DNA of 64,000 bases from Imbricaverruca yamaguchii. Taxonomy: Eukaryota > Arthropoda > Thecostraca > Neoverrucidae. The stretch covers positions 372,001 through 436,000 of the forward strand of contig JAOTOL010001565.1 of the NCBI GenBank assembly GCA_034440575.1. Direction: 5' to 3'. Under the pieces are notes generated by a model that was given only the letters and a program-made list of their open reading frames with translations, was not told the DNA's origin and searched no databases. Below, one piece after another: positions 34,788-46,399 of the stretch. Made by a program: the position numbers and the translations under genes. How positions within the stretch are numbered: position 1 is the first letter of the stretch; every line of letters starts with the position of its first letter.

Positions 34788-36106
34788 ACCATGACACCCA
34801 CACCAGCGCCTATCGCCCGCTCAACACAAGGCGCCTATCTATTAGTCACCAATACTGAGCCTCAGAACACCATCACGCGAGAGTTTTCCTTCACCCTCGC
34901 ACAGACACTGCACCACATACTGAACTCGCCACACTTCACTATCAACAGACACACCACTCACATCATCGTGTGCACGTCATCGCACAGAGCGGCGCTGACA
35001 AACTCTAGCAGACACACAGACACTGAACAACCAGCGCTGTTCATTCACACTACACCGCGCATTTAACGCCTGCCGGCGATACATTTTCGCTTCAGAGCTG
35101 GAATACCTACCACTGGCCAATATCCCTGCACTGTTTGACGCCACAGCCCTCCTCGGCGCCACAGCCACAGTAGACAATATTAGACGGGAGGAAAGACTTG
35201 CATGCAGCATCTTAGTACTGGCATTCAACTCACTACAGCTGCCATCATACATACACAAACACGACGAACCGTGCTAGGTAAGTCATAACCTACATCTACC
35301 ACTTCGGTGCCGCCTCTGTCTGCGTTAAAATGGACGCTAAATGACCAAACCTGGTCGACGCGCCCTAAAATGCAAATAACCAACCAACCATGGCCATGGT
35401 GAACGCGCATGCGAGTTCGCCAGAGCTACGCTGCAGCCAGTGTGCTGAACACCACACTGCATCCGGCTGCACATCATCCGAAAGGAAATGTACGGCCTGT
35501 GATGGGCGGTATGTGGCAGCTTACAGCGCGCCACATACGACAACACGCCAGCACGCAGCACCTCCTCCTCCACCCACATCCATTCCAGCATCAGCACCCA
35601 CCCACCCTACCGTCCCTCCTCCCTCCTCAACGCTCCACCGATACTCGACGTTGCCCATCCCCCTCACTCCTTCCAACGCCACCCCATCACGGACACGGCC
35701 TCCTCCTACACCCGCCTCACCGCGGACCCAGCCTCCTTTCACATCCACCCCACCGTCCACCTCCACTCCTACCTCGGACACGACCTCCTCCCAGACGATG
35801 CACAATTCGAACAGCACACCAAAACTGTCGACAGTACTTTGCGTAAAAATTCAGTAGTTTCACCCCTATTGCAGAACCTGGGACCTGATGAAACGCCACT
35901 ACCGGTTCCCTTTCTCCAGCTGACGATGAAAGGACAGCACATTACTGATCCACAACATGTAGACCACTTTAAAGTACACTACGTCTAACACGGCGTCTCT
36001 TGCAACAACACATACGACACCACCGTAGCAAACTCTCTGGACGCCCTTGCCACCACTGCAAATTTAAACTCTAACAACACTAAAGACTACAACCAACCAT
36101 TGATTA
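34788..36106 (+). pseudogene. Jockey-type LINE, 5' part (ORF1 and pre-RT linker), broken
   Basis: Frames resembling LINE ORF1 run from 34791. A zinc-knuckle-like Cys/His cluster follows (residues RCSQCAEHHTASGC near 35420-35465, then a CTAC pair), with a Pro/Thr/Ser-rich tail to about 35830. The part from about 35870 to 36106 resembles the linker that precedes the reverse transcriptase in ORF2. There is no room for the endonuclease domain, so an internal deletion is likely. Frameshifts and stops are present, and a hairpin-tail element sits within ORF1 at 35331. The RT part continues at 38111 after an inserted transposon. Confidence 0.6.
35331..35390 (+). mobile_element. ultrashort hairpin-tail retroposon inside LINE ORF1
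   Basis: Starts TGGACGCTAAATGACC, then TGGTCGACGCGCCC and the tail GCAAATAACCAACCAACCA, 60 nt. It lies between two coding-like parts of the LINE ORF1, which fits insertion into the LINE. Target duplication not evident. Confidence 0.7.
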
Positions 36107-38110
36107 CACTGGCCTGCGTTTCAAAACTTTTTTTTCTCAAAAGGTCTCAAGTTTCTGAGCTGTTCTAATGCAAGTTTCGTGTGCTGAATCCGAAAATACT
36201 ATGCATTTTTTTCTCGATTAGCTGAAGATTTCACACTACGTCAAAGATAACAACTCACACACTGATGTATCAGTATGCATACTGCAGTATGATATATCAG
36301 TAGCGGAGAGAAGTGAAAAGTGTGAAACTTGGTGATCAGGACAAGCCGTTTGTCCCTCATATCTGCTGCAAGTAATGTATGGAAGGCCTACGAGCCTGGA
36401 AGAACAAGACCCGGAAATCCATGCCCTTCGGCATTCCCATGGTGTGGCGGGAGGGAAAGGATCATACCATCGACTGCTATTTTTGTATGACAGATCTGAA
36501 ATGAGTAAATCGAAAGAAACAGAAGCATGTAAAATATCCGGATGTGCCATCAGCCACCAAGCCAGTCCCCCATGGTCCAGATGTCCCCATCCCGATGTCG
36601 ACATCCAGTCATCTTCCGATTCTAGTGGGGATGAAATGGACGTAGACGCGTCTGGTGCATATGAACCGACTGAGAACGATCGACCGGTACCGTTGAACCA
36701 AGCTGAGCTCAATGACCTAACGAGGGACCTGAACTTGTCCAAGGAATCTGCTCAGCTGCTGGTTCACGGCTCCGTGAGAAACGTTCGCTGGTGCATGAAA
36801 CGACATTCTGTTGATAACGGAATTGCGAAAAAGAATTCAGAGAATACTTTACCTTCAACAAAGAACATTCTCTAGTCTACTGCAACAACATCGCGGGCCT
36901 AGTAGAAGCAATGGGTGCACAGTACAACCCGGCAGAATGGAGGCTGTTCATAGACTCCTCGAGTAGGAGCCCGAAGGCAATTCTTCTGAACAGCAATAAG
37001 TTCGCGTCGATTCCTGTTGGACACTCCGTACAACTGAGGGCAACGCATAACAGCAAGGAACTTTTGTTGTCTGCTTTGAACTACAAAGAACATGGTTGGC
37101 TGATCTGTATTGACCTCAAGGTAGTAGGTCTCGTCCTTGGGCTGCGGGGCGGCTACACGAAATATCCATGTCTTATATGCCTCTGGGACAGTCGGGCCGA
37201 CAAACAGCACTATGTACAACGCGACTGGCCATCCAGGAATGCACTTGAACCAGGCTCCCACAGCGTGCAGTCACGCCCCTTGGTTGAACCACAGAAAATC
37301 CTACTTCCACCACTCAATATCAAACTCGGTTTGATGAAAATTTTGTGAAAGCACTGGATAAAGAACGACGAGGATTTACATTTTTGTGATAACAATGTCC
37401 TCATGTGAGCAGAGAGAGCTGAAGGCTGGTGTATTCGACGGTCCTCAGATAAGAGAGCTCATGAAGGATACTCGATTCGAAGAATGTCTGGAACAGTTTG
37501 AGCTCTCTGCATGGCTGGCCTTGAAGTCAATCATCACCAATATCCTGGGTAATCACAGAAGTGCGGAATACGTGAAGGTCGTCGATGAGTTGACGGACAG
37601 TTTTCAGCAACTTGGTGCTCGAATGTCGGTAAAAATGCACTTCCTTAGGTGCCATCTAGATTATTTCCCAGATAACTGTGGAGATTACAGTGAAGAGCAG
37701 GGAGAACGCTTCCACAAAGACATACGGGTGATGGAAGAGCGTTACCAAGGTCGGTGGGATGTGAACTTTCTGGCGGGCTGTTGTTGGTGCCTGAAGAGGG
37801 ATATCCCATCCGCTCAACACAGTCGGAAATCCATGAAAATGTAATTATTCCGCAGTAGTGTGCACTGTTGGGATGCGTTCTGAATACACTTATGGTCCAT
37901 ATGTTTGGAGTTTAAACCTTTATTTATGCTTCTGTCGGATTCACTAGTAAACTAGTCAGAGCAATGTTTTGGTTCATATGAGTGAAATAATATATTTTAG
38001 AAAATCGAGCTAATCAAGCAAAACGGATGCCATTTTCCGAATCAGCATGAAAAAAACTGACCTAAAAACAACTGAGACACCCTTGACCTTATAAATCACG
38101 CAGACCAGTG
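36107..38110 (+). mobile_element. DNA transposon, 2.0 kb, copy 1, with TTA duplication
   Basis: Ends are inverted: CACTGGCCTGCGT at 36107 and the complement of CACTGGTCTGCGT ending at 38110. Similarity continues imperfectly for about 110 bp inward, with landmarks such as GCTGAWTCSGAAAATRSCAT and GATTAGCT. TTA lies directly outside both ends (36104-36106 and 38111-38113), giving a 3-bp target duplication. The CACTG terminus and 3-bp duplication suggest the CACTA/EnSpm group, although a TTA target is also typical of PIF/Harbinger. It is inserted in a LINE. Confidence 0.8.
36375..37844 (+). pseudogene. decayed transposon protein, copy 1
   Basis: Three successive frames (36375-36875, 36911-37348, 37386-37844) belong to one ancestral protein. 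An acidic Ser/Asp-rich amino region is followed by blocks with NPAEWRLFIDSS, SIPVGHSVQLR and CLICLWDS, and then EEQGERFHKDI and MEERYQGRWDVN. Frameshifts separate the blocks. I remember these motifs as a multicopy, transposon-associated family in arthropods, but I cannot name the domain with certainty. The carrier's inverted ends support a transposase or accessory role. Confidence 0.7.
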
Positions 38111-38545
38111 TTAGTCACGAACTACACTTTCGCCTCAGCAAGTGTGGAAACACGTCTGTTGGGCCGGACGACATTCATTACCAGTTTTTCGAACATCTCA
38201 GCAAAATTATCTATCGTACCTACTAGAGGACATTCACGACCTGTACCAAAGTGACGCCTTTCCTGTCTCATGGTGGGAAGGTGTAGTCGTCCCGCTGCCA
38301 AAGCCACATAAGGATCTTTCCGCCACCAAATGGCTTAGGCCTGTCTCACTTACTAACTGCCATAGAAAGCTGGTCTGGTGCATAGTCAACACACGATTGC
38401 GACATTTTTCTAGGACGCAAAGACCTCCACGAATTTCAGTGCGGCTTCCAGCATCAAAAATCAACCACAGACAATCTTATGACTGTGATTGCTTAGTTGC
38501 TTCCGTACTAACCTCACTGACACCCTGCATGGAAGCATGCTCCTA
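38111..38545 (+). pseudogene. Jockey-type LINE, reverse transcriptase fragment
   Basis: Encodes, with at least one frameshift near 38222, the amino part of a non-LTR reverse transcriptase: NTSVGPDDIHYQFFEHLSK, then WWEGVVVPLPKPHKD and LRPVSLTNCHRKL. It continues the LINE interrupted at 36106. It stops well before the catalytic YADD region, so the copy is dead. Confidence 0.8.
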
Positions 38546-38592
38546 CTAACCCACCACTGTTCAACTAACCAACTAACTAACCAACTAACACG
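38546..38592 (+). repeat. AACTAACC tail-like tract
   Basis: Repeated CAACTAACCAACTAAC directly follows the LINE fragment. The tract resembles the 3' tails of SINE families A-C and of the hairpin-tail elements. Confidence 0.6.
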
Positions 38593-39785
38593 AGCCGGCC
38601 GGCGTGATAGGCGATGTGGACCATTACCTTCCTTGTCCGCACGGTAAACACCCCTCGGTATTCTTCGAGAAGACTAGGCTAATGCCGACACCCTGGAAAA
38701 ATCAACTTTCTTGTCACCCCTCCCCCCCCCCCCGCCCACATCCCATTTGCAAATAACCTTGCGGAGGAGTAAAGGAAAACTAACACCATTGTCATTGTCC
38801 TCTTTCATCACCTTCACGTCACATACACATTAACGTAAAACTCCCTTAACATAAATGTACACTTGCCTTTTAATAAATGCAGCTTTGGTGGCCACATTTC
38901 GTCTGGGTCTTCTATCACACTTCTCCTCTATGTAGCACCTATAAAATTGCTACATTGGCATTGAGTCATAGGCAGTACTTACTTAATATCTGGCAGCCTA
39001 CTGGCATTCCTGTGATATTATAGAAACCATCCTGAACTACAGTCTGGGTGGGATGCAAAATGCTTGCGGAATAGAAGATGATCATAAAAAGTAACCAAAT
39101 GTTCATATTAAGCAAAATATGATCAAAAACTGGTCTAATATGTTTAGGGCATGACCCTTCGTCGGAGAAAACAAACCTTCATAATTGTCCTCATGTGAAC
39201 GACATGTATATGTTCGAACCATGATTTCAGTGATGACAGGTGATACAATTAGAACAGATGAAGCCAGCGCACTTCAGACGTTGAAAATTTACAGACGTAA
39301 AATTTACAGACATGATCCTTCAATTCGACTATGCTCAACACAGCTCTTCGCAGCATCATCTGCTTGCGGAATAGGCGACACGTCGGTCCACGGCTAAGGC
39401 AGCAGCTATCCAGAATCGTGTCATTTAGATAATATTGGCTGAGGCTTTGTCTTATATTGCTATCATTGAGCAGAACTTCCCAGTGCTTCAAACTGAGCAA
39501 TGTTTCTCGAAGTTGACACCCTTGGATTGTCGTCATGAAAATGTGCTGCGGTCACGTTTGTGCATCACGCTGTGCCTTGTGTTGAAAATTTCATGTTTTG
39601 TCTCTTTAATCTCGTGGGAAAAAGTGAGCCCTATTATTATACGAACAAGCATTGCATGTTCATCGCAATCATTCCGAGAGGTCAAATGTTTTGAGGATCA
39701 TGCAACGCACCGATGATTTCATATGATGCAATATATGCTGTAGGATGCAATTTAAAGTATTTCAAAGCTGTTTCCATATCGACTT
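38593..39785. other. intergenic, no gene seen
   Basis: Contains a C run near 38720. No supported exon or repeat. Confidence 0.45.
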
Positions 39786-39996
39786 AGAAGTTTGAATGGG
39801 GGCGGGGATGGCCGAATGGTTAATGTGTCGGGCTATGGGTACCATAGGTCCCGGGTTCGACTCTAGCGCCACTCAGGACATTTCCCAATCCCGTGGCCCA
39901 CCGACGAAACAGTGTGGGCGGCGCCATTAGCCGTGAATGTGCATAAAGTGTGTCGTGAACCAACCAATAAACAAACAAACAATAGACGTTTGGATG
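39786..39996 (+). mobile_element. tRNA-derived SINE, family A, copy 2, with imperfect TSD
   Basis: Body about 39799-39983 has the A-box head GGGGATGGCCGAATGG and B box GGGTTCGACTC, then GCGCCATTAGCCGTG and tail AACCAACCAATAAACAAAC. It is flanked by AGAAGTTTGAATG (39786-39798) and AGACGTTTGGATG (39984-39996), 11 of 13 matching. It could be mistaken for a tRNA-Ser gene, but the tail and the second copy show it is a SINE. Confidence 0.88.
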
Positions 39997-40147
39997 ACAT
40001 CAACATCTGGTATCACGCCAAATATTATTGTCAGGAGAACACGCAATGTTTTGTGGAAGATCTATAACTATTTTCTTGTTGCTGTTGTTTTCTGTTAGTT
40101 TGCATTAATCATATGAACTTTTTATCAATAACATGTTTCCCCTGCAG

Positions 40148-40691
40148 ATAGCATTCCCGGAAAATAAGTCACAATGTCATCTCTTACGAAGGGTAAGCAT
40201 ATTGTGAATTTGCATGACTGACATTAGCTTTGATGTTGCACTTTTGACTTTTATGACTGAGATGGATATGTCTTCGCAAATTTCACTTTAATGGCATGAG
40301 TGAAATGTATGCGTAGCCTTTTATAGTAAAGTAAAGCAATATATATACACAGTTTATATATGCCGTGCATTCAAACTCTCTATCTGCTAAATGGCAGTGC
40401 GCGGTCTTTACTCTGTCGGCAAAGACTTTTGCACTGTATTTACTCTCTCCTGTACCGTGTTTACTATGCAAGTGTGCTACATATAATAATGCATGGTGCT
40501 TGGTCACCTGTTTCTTTTCTCCAGGAATATTCATTGTTGGTGCCAAGCGCACATCATTCGGCGCATTATGTGGCAAGTTGTCTGACAAAACCTGCACAGA
40601 CCTCGAGGAGATCTCAGCCAGGGCTGCGCTGAAGGCAGCCAAGGTCAAGCCAGAGCTGGTCGACTCAGTGGTCATTGGCAATGTGCTTTCC
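40148..40691 (+). CDS. ACAA2: 3-ketoacyl-CoA thiolase, mitochondrial (ACAA2-like), first two coding exons only
   Basis: Exon 40148-40192 (acceptor CCCCTGCAG, ATG at 40174, donor GTAAGC) encodes MSSLTK plus one base. Exon 40525-40691 (acceptor TTTCTCCAG, donor GTGAGT) continues in phase with GIFIVGAKRTSFGALCGKLS and ends VDSVVIGNVLS. This is the amino end of the thiolase fold, and the absence of a cleavable presequence is normal for ACAA2. The enzyme catalyses the last, thiolytic step of beta-oxidation, yielding acetyl-CoA. The remaining roughly 340 residues, including the catalytic Cys of the LCGSG-type motif, are not found in the 9.4 kb before the PDH gene. The copy may be truncated or the locus rearranged. 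Confidence 0.85.
40174..40192 (+). CDS. ACAA2: thiolase first coding exon
   Basis: ATG at 40174-40176, seven codons with the last one split (G at 40192). The acceptor just upstream implies at least one earlier non-coding exon. Confidence 0.8.
40525..40691 (+). CDS. ACAA2: thiolase second coding exon
   Basis: 167 nt, completes the split Gly codon and ends in phase 0. Contains the AKRTxFG signature of thiolase family members. Confidence 0.9.
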
Positions 40692-42779
40692 GTGAGTGTA
40701 CTGGTCAGCCTCGGAGCGGGGCGCTGTTGCATCGATTGAAGACACGAAGACCTGGGGATTTATGTAATTGTAGTCCGTGAATAAATCAGGCGTTATGTGT
40801 ATGATGGTCGATATCGCCGCGGATCCTTCCGCGGTATTTCGGTGCCTTGATCTTTATCCTGACTTAGATCGCTGGTTAGTTGCACGGGACTTCGATTCTT
40901 ACATCTCCATGCTAGCGGTCGCACCACGAATCATTTCTGGACATCGCGGACCTGCGGGTGTGGGTCAGTATCCCGACCTCAGTCGTGGTGTGCACGGTGC
41001 GTGCATCTCCCCACCCACGCGTGATACTAGTGCGCCGACTGCTGCGGATGGTGTCAATGTTCAGACATTTGACCTTGCTTTGACCTCAAGCTGGACGTGG
41101 TCTCCTCTGCCCCTCTGTGGTGATCTTCGTGTGTGCCATCGTCTTGATGTCTAACCTGATCGGGTAATCTGAGGTAGTGACTCATCACTTTCGCCGGACA
41201 TGCATGAACACACCTCTGTTTGCCACTTCTGACCGGCATAAAGGAAGACAAGGTCGGCAATGCCGATCAGCTAGAAAAACAGCATAATGATATGGAAGTG
41301 AACAGCCTTAAACCTATAGAATGAGACATAACTCTATTAAAAAAGTGGATGAATGCTCCAGATTACTATCTGCTACTTCGTCGTTTTTCGTTTTCTTTCT
41401 TGGTTTTTCGTTCAATGCAGCTCCCTCTGCAATCTAAATTTGGTTTCAGGCAGCTGAACTCAACCCTCAGGCAGCATTGGGTCTGAAAAATGTACCCGAT
41501 AATACAATACCATGAACTCATGGTTCAGTTATTTCTTTCAAGTTTGCATTTTTTCCTTTGTGGCCTGTAACACGATTCGTGCTTGCCAAAATTCTAACCT
41601 CCAAGCTTGACTCAGTATCCTCCGAAACGAAATTTGTGCCACAACGGTATGATCACTGGCCTAATGAAATGACTTCCTTTCCCACCGGTACTTGATAGAA
41701 CTCTGATCTCCGACATCACCCATTGGCCTACGACGCAACGCAGTCTACAGTCGTCAGAGCTCAGAGCCTAGAGCATTCGTCGGAGGTCTGACCTCTGACC
41801 TGGTTACACTAATGCTTTGGCCTGGCAGGGTGTCAAACCATGGTTTGACACCCTGCCACGGATGTTGATTAAGGAAAGTTGTTGGGGAGGGGGGAAAATA
41901 CATGAAGAGAATGGGCAGGCCAACATGGATTTCTGGGCACACTCCATAGGGTCCCATGTTGAAATTATTGGGTGAGGAGAGCCGGCAGTGAGGGGAGCTT
42001 CCTCCATGAACAATATATAACACAAACCCTTGCACTCTGCTAATGTTAATTTGTCATTTTCCCTACTCACTCTAAAAATATGCTTTAAGGCTTGGGCACC
42101 CCTGGCTTCGTGAGAGACATTCAGCCCCAATGGCAATGCAGCTATACCGTCTGATCGACGTGCTACGTAATGCTACCACTTCCAGTTGTCCGACACTCCG
42201 TCACCTGGTGAATTTCTTTTCGTGAATGCCTTAATTTCAAACCACGCCAATTAATGAACGGAACATCCTAAACCGACCAAGAAACAACGGCGAGGTTCTT
42301 TGATCAATGCTATGTCGATTGTCGTGAAATTCCGATGCAAACTATGTGCAACTGCGAATCCATTGCAAAAGGCAAACACCAAATTCATGCTCCGAACCTC
42401 AATAGGCACAATTTCCGAAACCGATTATTTGCGTACCAGTTTTTTCGAATGCGTTCCAGATTTGTAAATCTCCTAATAAATATATGAGATTAAGATTAGT
42501 TTGTATGTAAACATGTATGTAAATATGTAGCTCCTACGCCCAATAACTGACCACTCCTTTACTATAATCGGCATAAAATGTGTGCAAAAAGTAAACTTAC
42601 TTGAGGTTATGTTAGATACTAACTTTTATCCCATCTAGAAAGTTATTATATCAGATATTCGAAACAAAAGCAAAAGTGAGCTGTAAAACCGCCTAGTAGA
42701 TAACCGAACTCATCTATACGCCAAGATGAGCTTCCTCGGCTTTGTGGCCGAGTGGGACATATAATTACCACAGGAGCCT
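40692..42779. other. thiolase intron or intergenic, no further exon seen
   Basis: I searched by eye for thiolase blocks (LCGSGFQ, GGTESMS, GGAIALGHP types) on both strands and found none. The frame at 40777-41154 is unrecognised. Confidence 0.45.
41823..41858. repeat. perfect 36-bp palindrome
   Basis: TGGCAGGGTGTCAAACCA (41823-41840) is followed with no spacer by its exact reverse complement (41841-41858). There are no mismatches. Confidence 0.92.
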
Positions 42780-42950
42780 TGGCGGCCGCAGACTGACAGA
42801 CTGTATGACGTCATCCTACTCGCCGTTGATTGGACGTCGCTAAGCTCCGCCCCTTTGACCGCGAGAGCCAGGATCTGTTGGCGACCATAGACATCGCAAA
42901 ATCTTGCCACAGAGCGGCAGACAGCCGCGGGTTCGTGGTGATTGTGGTGA
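42780..42950 (+). promoter_or_regulatory. CpG-rich promoter-like block with CRE, CCAAT and GC box
   Basis: Within 50 bp there are a perfect CRE TGACGTCA (42806-42813), an inverted CCAAT box ATTGG (42829-42833) and a GC-box-like CTCCGCCCC (42845-42853). CpG-rich sequence follows to a consensus donor GTGAGT at 42947. This fits a housekeeping promoter and a non-coding first exon on the plus strand. The PDH E1 beta gene, which lacks a visible first exon, is the nearest downstream candidate. The link is inference. Confidence 0.45.
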
Positions 42951-43171
42951 GTCGTGCCCGAACTTTTTCTTACCGTCGGTGCGCCCATTGTGCGTCTTTT
43001 CCCCTTGTGGTCGGTGCGTTTTGTTTACACCCATCGATGCGTCTCGTCTAGCTGTCTGCCATGATTTTCAGATTGTGCATGCTGCTAATCCACGTATTCT
43101 CAACTTACTGGGAAGATCTTGTAACCATCTAGGTAGGTAGGTAGCTAGGTATCTAGATAGAACCATGGTGT

Positions 43172-43330
43172 TATTGTAGTTTAAGGTAACCATGAGACAA
43201 GTTGTATACACATCTCGCCTCCATGAAATATACAATGGGGTTAGGTTAGGATTTTGTTGTAAGCTAGACGGATTTTCAGATTTTTTCTTCTTCAGGAAAT
43301 CTCCCCAAAAATTGATTGTTTTGTGGTAAA
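43172..43330 (+). repeat. interspersed repeat family E, copy 2
   Basis: Shares GGTAACCATGAGACAAGTTG, CCTCCATGAAATATACAA and GGGGTTAGGTTAGG with the copies at 11140 and 47563. A TAGGTAGG tract lies just upstream (43125-43160). Confidence 0.65.
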
Positions 43331-45449
43331 TTTGTCTTCAGTGTCTTTTTAAAAAAATATGATCCTTATGAAAGTGACTGAGATTATAGGACCACTTATT
43401 TTCTGTGCCAATGCTTGCCAGGTTGTGAAAATGTATTGTGATAAAGGGGCTCTTGGGATAGGGTAACATAGTGCATACAAAATGTTTTAAAATATTCAAT
43501 GAAAATGAAACATAGCATGACATCGCCAACAGCACCCTACCTTTGAAGAGAAAAATGTCAAGCAATGTATTTTCTAAACATTTTCACAAATTAAAAAAAG
43601 GAACTCAGCCTAGCCAAGCCTAACATAAGCTAATCTAGCCTTACCTAACTAGTCACTTTTGAAGAAAAAAATAAAGGAAACATGAATATTTTGGGAAACT
43701 TATGTATTATCATGCTTTGAGGTTGGTAGCAAAAGTTTTGACATGCACTTTCCTCAATAAAGCAAACAAATGGGTTAGGTTTGTTTAGATTAGGTTAGTT
43801 TAGTTTGGGATCTTTAAATTGAAAATTTTTCCACAAAAAAAATCCACAGAAAATAAGTGGTCTTATCATCTTAGACACAATTAACACCTTTTAAGACAAT
43901 AATTTCTTTTTCTTCAAAAACTGTTCAGGACAGGTTATGATAGGTTGTTTTTTTTATTAGGACATTTTTTCAGGAGAGAAACTGCTTAGATATTTTTCAT
44001 TAAGGAAGATTGTTTTTGTGCATGGATAGGCTAGGCTTCTTGAAGTTATATTCCCTTTTTAATATTCTGATGATTACTTTTAATCCAGCCTGACCTCTTT
44101 GTTTGCTTTCTTGAAGTGAATCACATGTGAAAAATAGCTTGTGAATACCCTAAACTGCAATAGGCAATACCTAGGTACCAAAACATTGTGGATGTATTTT
44201 AATTAAAGAACTGCACTTTGAGGTCACATGTGCATGTCTGTTTATGCTAGTTACTATATGAGCACCAACATCTGTGGTCTTGTGGACAATGCTTCAGTGT
44301 AAATTCGCAATGCACTGATGCAATACTACACACATGGTAAGTACATGCCACTTTGATGGAAAGCACTTAATATTTGGGTACCTTGCGGTGTGTCACAGCC
44401 AGGACAACATGTCGCATTCTTGAGTGACTAGTGATATGTAGGTCCCATGCTATGGTTTGTTTTAGTGACCTCATGTTGGGGTACTAGGTAAGATCATGGT
44501 AATATATTGCTTACAGCGTATGCAATATGCTGTAAGCAATGTACAGCGTATGCATAGTACAGCGGAGAAAATAAGGAATTAACAGGTGTAAGTGCAAAAC
44601 TTAGAGCATCATAGGCCTAGAAGGGATCTCCAATACATTTTATACATAAATTATACATGGAAGAGTGTGCAAAGCAAGGTAGGACAGGTCAAACATGGCT
44701 GAGAACTAGCATCTTACCATGGCAAAATGCAGTAAGGACATATCTGAAGGGTGGTCATCGCCATGATTGAATCAGGTGGGGAGGGGGGGGTCCAGTCCCC
44801 CCAATCTCCATCAAATTTAGCATTGGGCTTATTGTGCTGCATGTCAAAAGTAATTGGCTGAAAAGCCTTTTAACCCCCTCTATATGTGGCAGTGTCCCTG
44901 ATTTAGGAGACAAGGAAGGGGACAATCATTTTTTTAGATTGACAGGACCACAGGGAGTACGTGAGAGGCAGGCATTCCTTTTATGGGGGCATCTGTGAAC
45001 CTCCATACCAGCTCAGCAACATGGGTGGAACGTCCGGAAAACGATTTGGGGGACGCAATGCCTGGAGGTAACAGGAGAGCTTTCAGTCGAGAGAGGCCCC
45101 ATTAGTGCCACACATTAAAATATGGATTGGGGAGGTGGGTTCACGGCAGTCGTAAGAGGGAGTTGACCCATCCCAAAAGTTTGTAAAATTTCACTCTAGT
45201 TTGGAGGTTACATTCGGCGGATGAACTGGAAAGCCGTCAGATATGGGGAGCAAAAAGCGGTCAGGCATGTATTGGCAGCATTCCCTAGTAATACGTTCAG
45301 AACTAGATTCAGAACTATGTCCTCGTAGTCTAGGTAGTCAGCTTTTGTGCTGGTTTCGGTTCAGAGCATGAATGAAGGATCACAATCAAAGTTTGTGGAG
45401 CAAAGAGACCTTGCATATCGTTCTTTCCGATCAATGCTCATAGGCCTCA
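43331..45449. other. AT-rich non-coding stretch
   Basis: Several TTAGG/CCTAA-like fragments (43600-43640, 43770-43805) may be the remains of more family E copies. A hairpin with 11-bp arms (TTGCTTACAGC at 44507-44517, complement at 44529-44539) is present. No coding signal. Confidence 0.4.
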
Positions 45450-46370
45450 TGATAAATGCAGGCAACAATGGAGTGGCATATGCCACACTTGTTTCATAGC
45501 AGTACCAAAGCCAGTAGCAGTGCCAACTGCCGCGAGGACGGCCATCATAGGAAGCGCCTCTTGTCTGCCACTGGTCACAGCGGCAGCGGCAGGAGCGCCG
45601 CCGACCGTCAGTGGTCACAGTTGCAACAGCAAAACACACCAACAAAGTGGGAGGATAGGGCGACATGAAGCTAATGCCAAGTACCGCCAGAACGGGCAGC
45701 ATAGGAGAAGCCGACAGTCTGCCGCTGGTAACGGTGACATCAACAAACACGGATACAAAGAGCAGAACCGGGCGACACAACATGACACACAGCAGAGACA
45801 GTGACACATGGCCGCCAGTGTGAGGGTGGACATCCTATCGCTGGCTGGTGACATGCTGCGGGTACCTGCCTAGATACCCGCCTCTGTGCTCTGCCAAGCA
45901 GAGTTCTTGCACAACCAGCTGATGTGCACATGCAGCCTAACTCAAGTCATCCTCCATCTCACACAGCTAGCCACACTCCTAGCTTCGGCTGCCGGCTACG
46001 ACGCCCAACCTGCGCCTCACGATGCTGGTGTCGCTTGTGCAAGTTGAGTCCATGATAAAGCAGATATTAGAATTCAACTGGTTTGTCATCGCCATCTACC
46101 ACGGAAGTGGCATGCAGCGCCCGCCGCGACCGATGGTGATTAACCAAGAAATAAACACAATGGCCAGGAGCATCTCCGGTGCTTCAGACGTCGGACAGCC
46201 AAGCGCTGTATTGACGCCTCATTTTGTAGGCGGCGAAGCCGGCAACGAAGGCAAGGCCGTCATGCTCCAGTCCCAGTTTGCTGATGATGGTCGTGTTAAA
46301 ATTCATAATGTGAATCGAAGTGGCATCAAACTAATTGAACTGGCTATTTATTTAGCTATACAAAGATAAG
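45450..46370. other. CpG-richer block, possible decayed coding sequence, unclassified
   Basis: Composition is distinctly richer in CpG than both flanks. Open frames exist on both strands (45361-45807 minus; 46022-46369 plus). The block directly precedes a LINE reverse-transcriptase fragment in the same orientation and may be an upstream part of that LINE. I recognise no domain. Confidence 0.3.
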
Positions 46371-46399
46371 ATATGAACGTAAGATAGGCAGCATATGAA

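Noticed and set aside
39799..39875. tRNA-Ser/Leu gene
   Set aside because: A and B boxes are good, but the body continues into a SINE with a tail and imperfect target duplication, and a second copy exists at 18.7 kb.
40777..41154. Third thiolase exon
   Set aside because: The 125-codon frame shows none of the thiolase blocks expected after GNVLS and does not start at an acceptor in the right phase.
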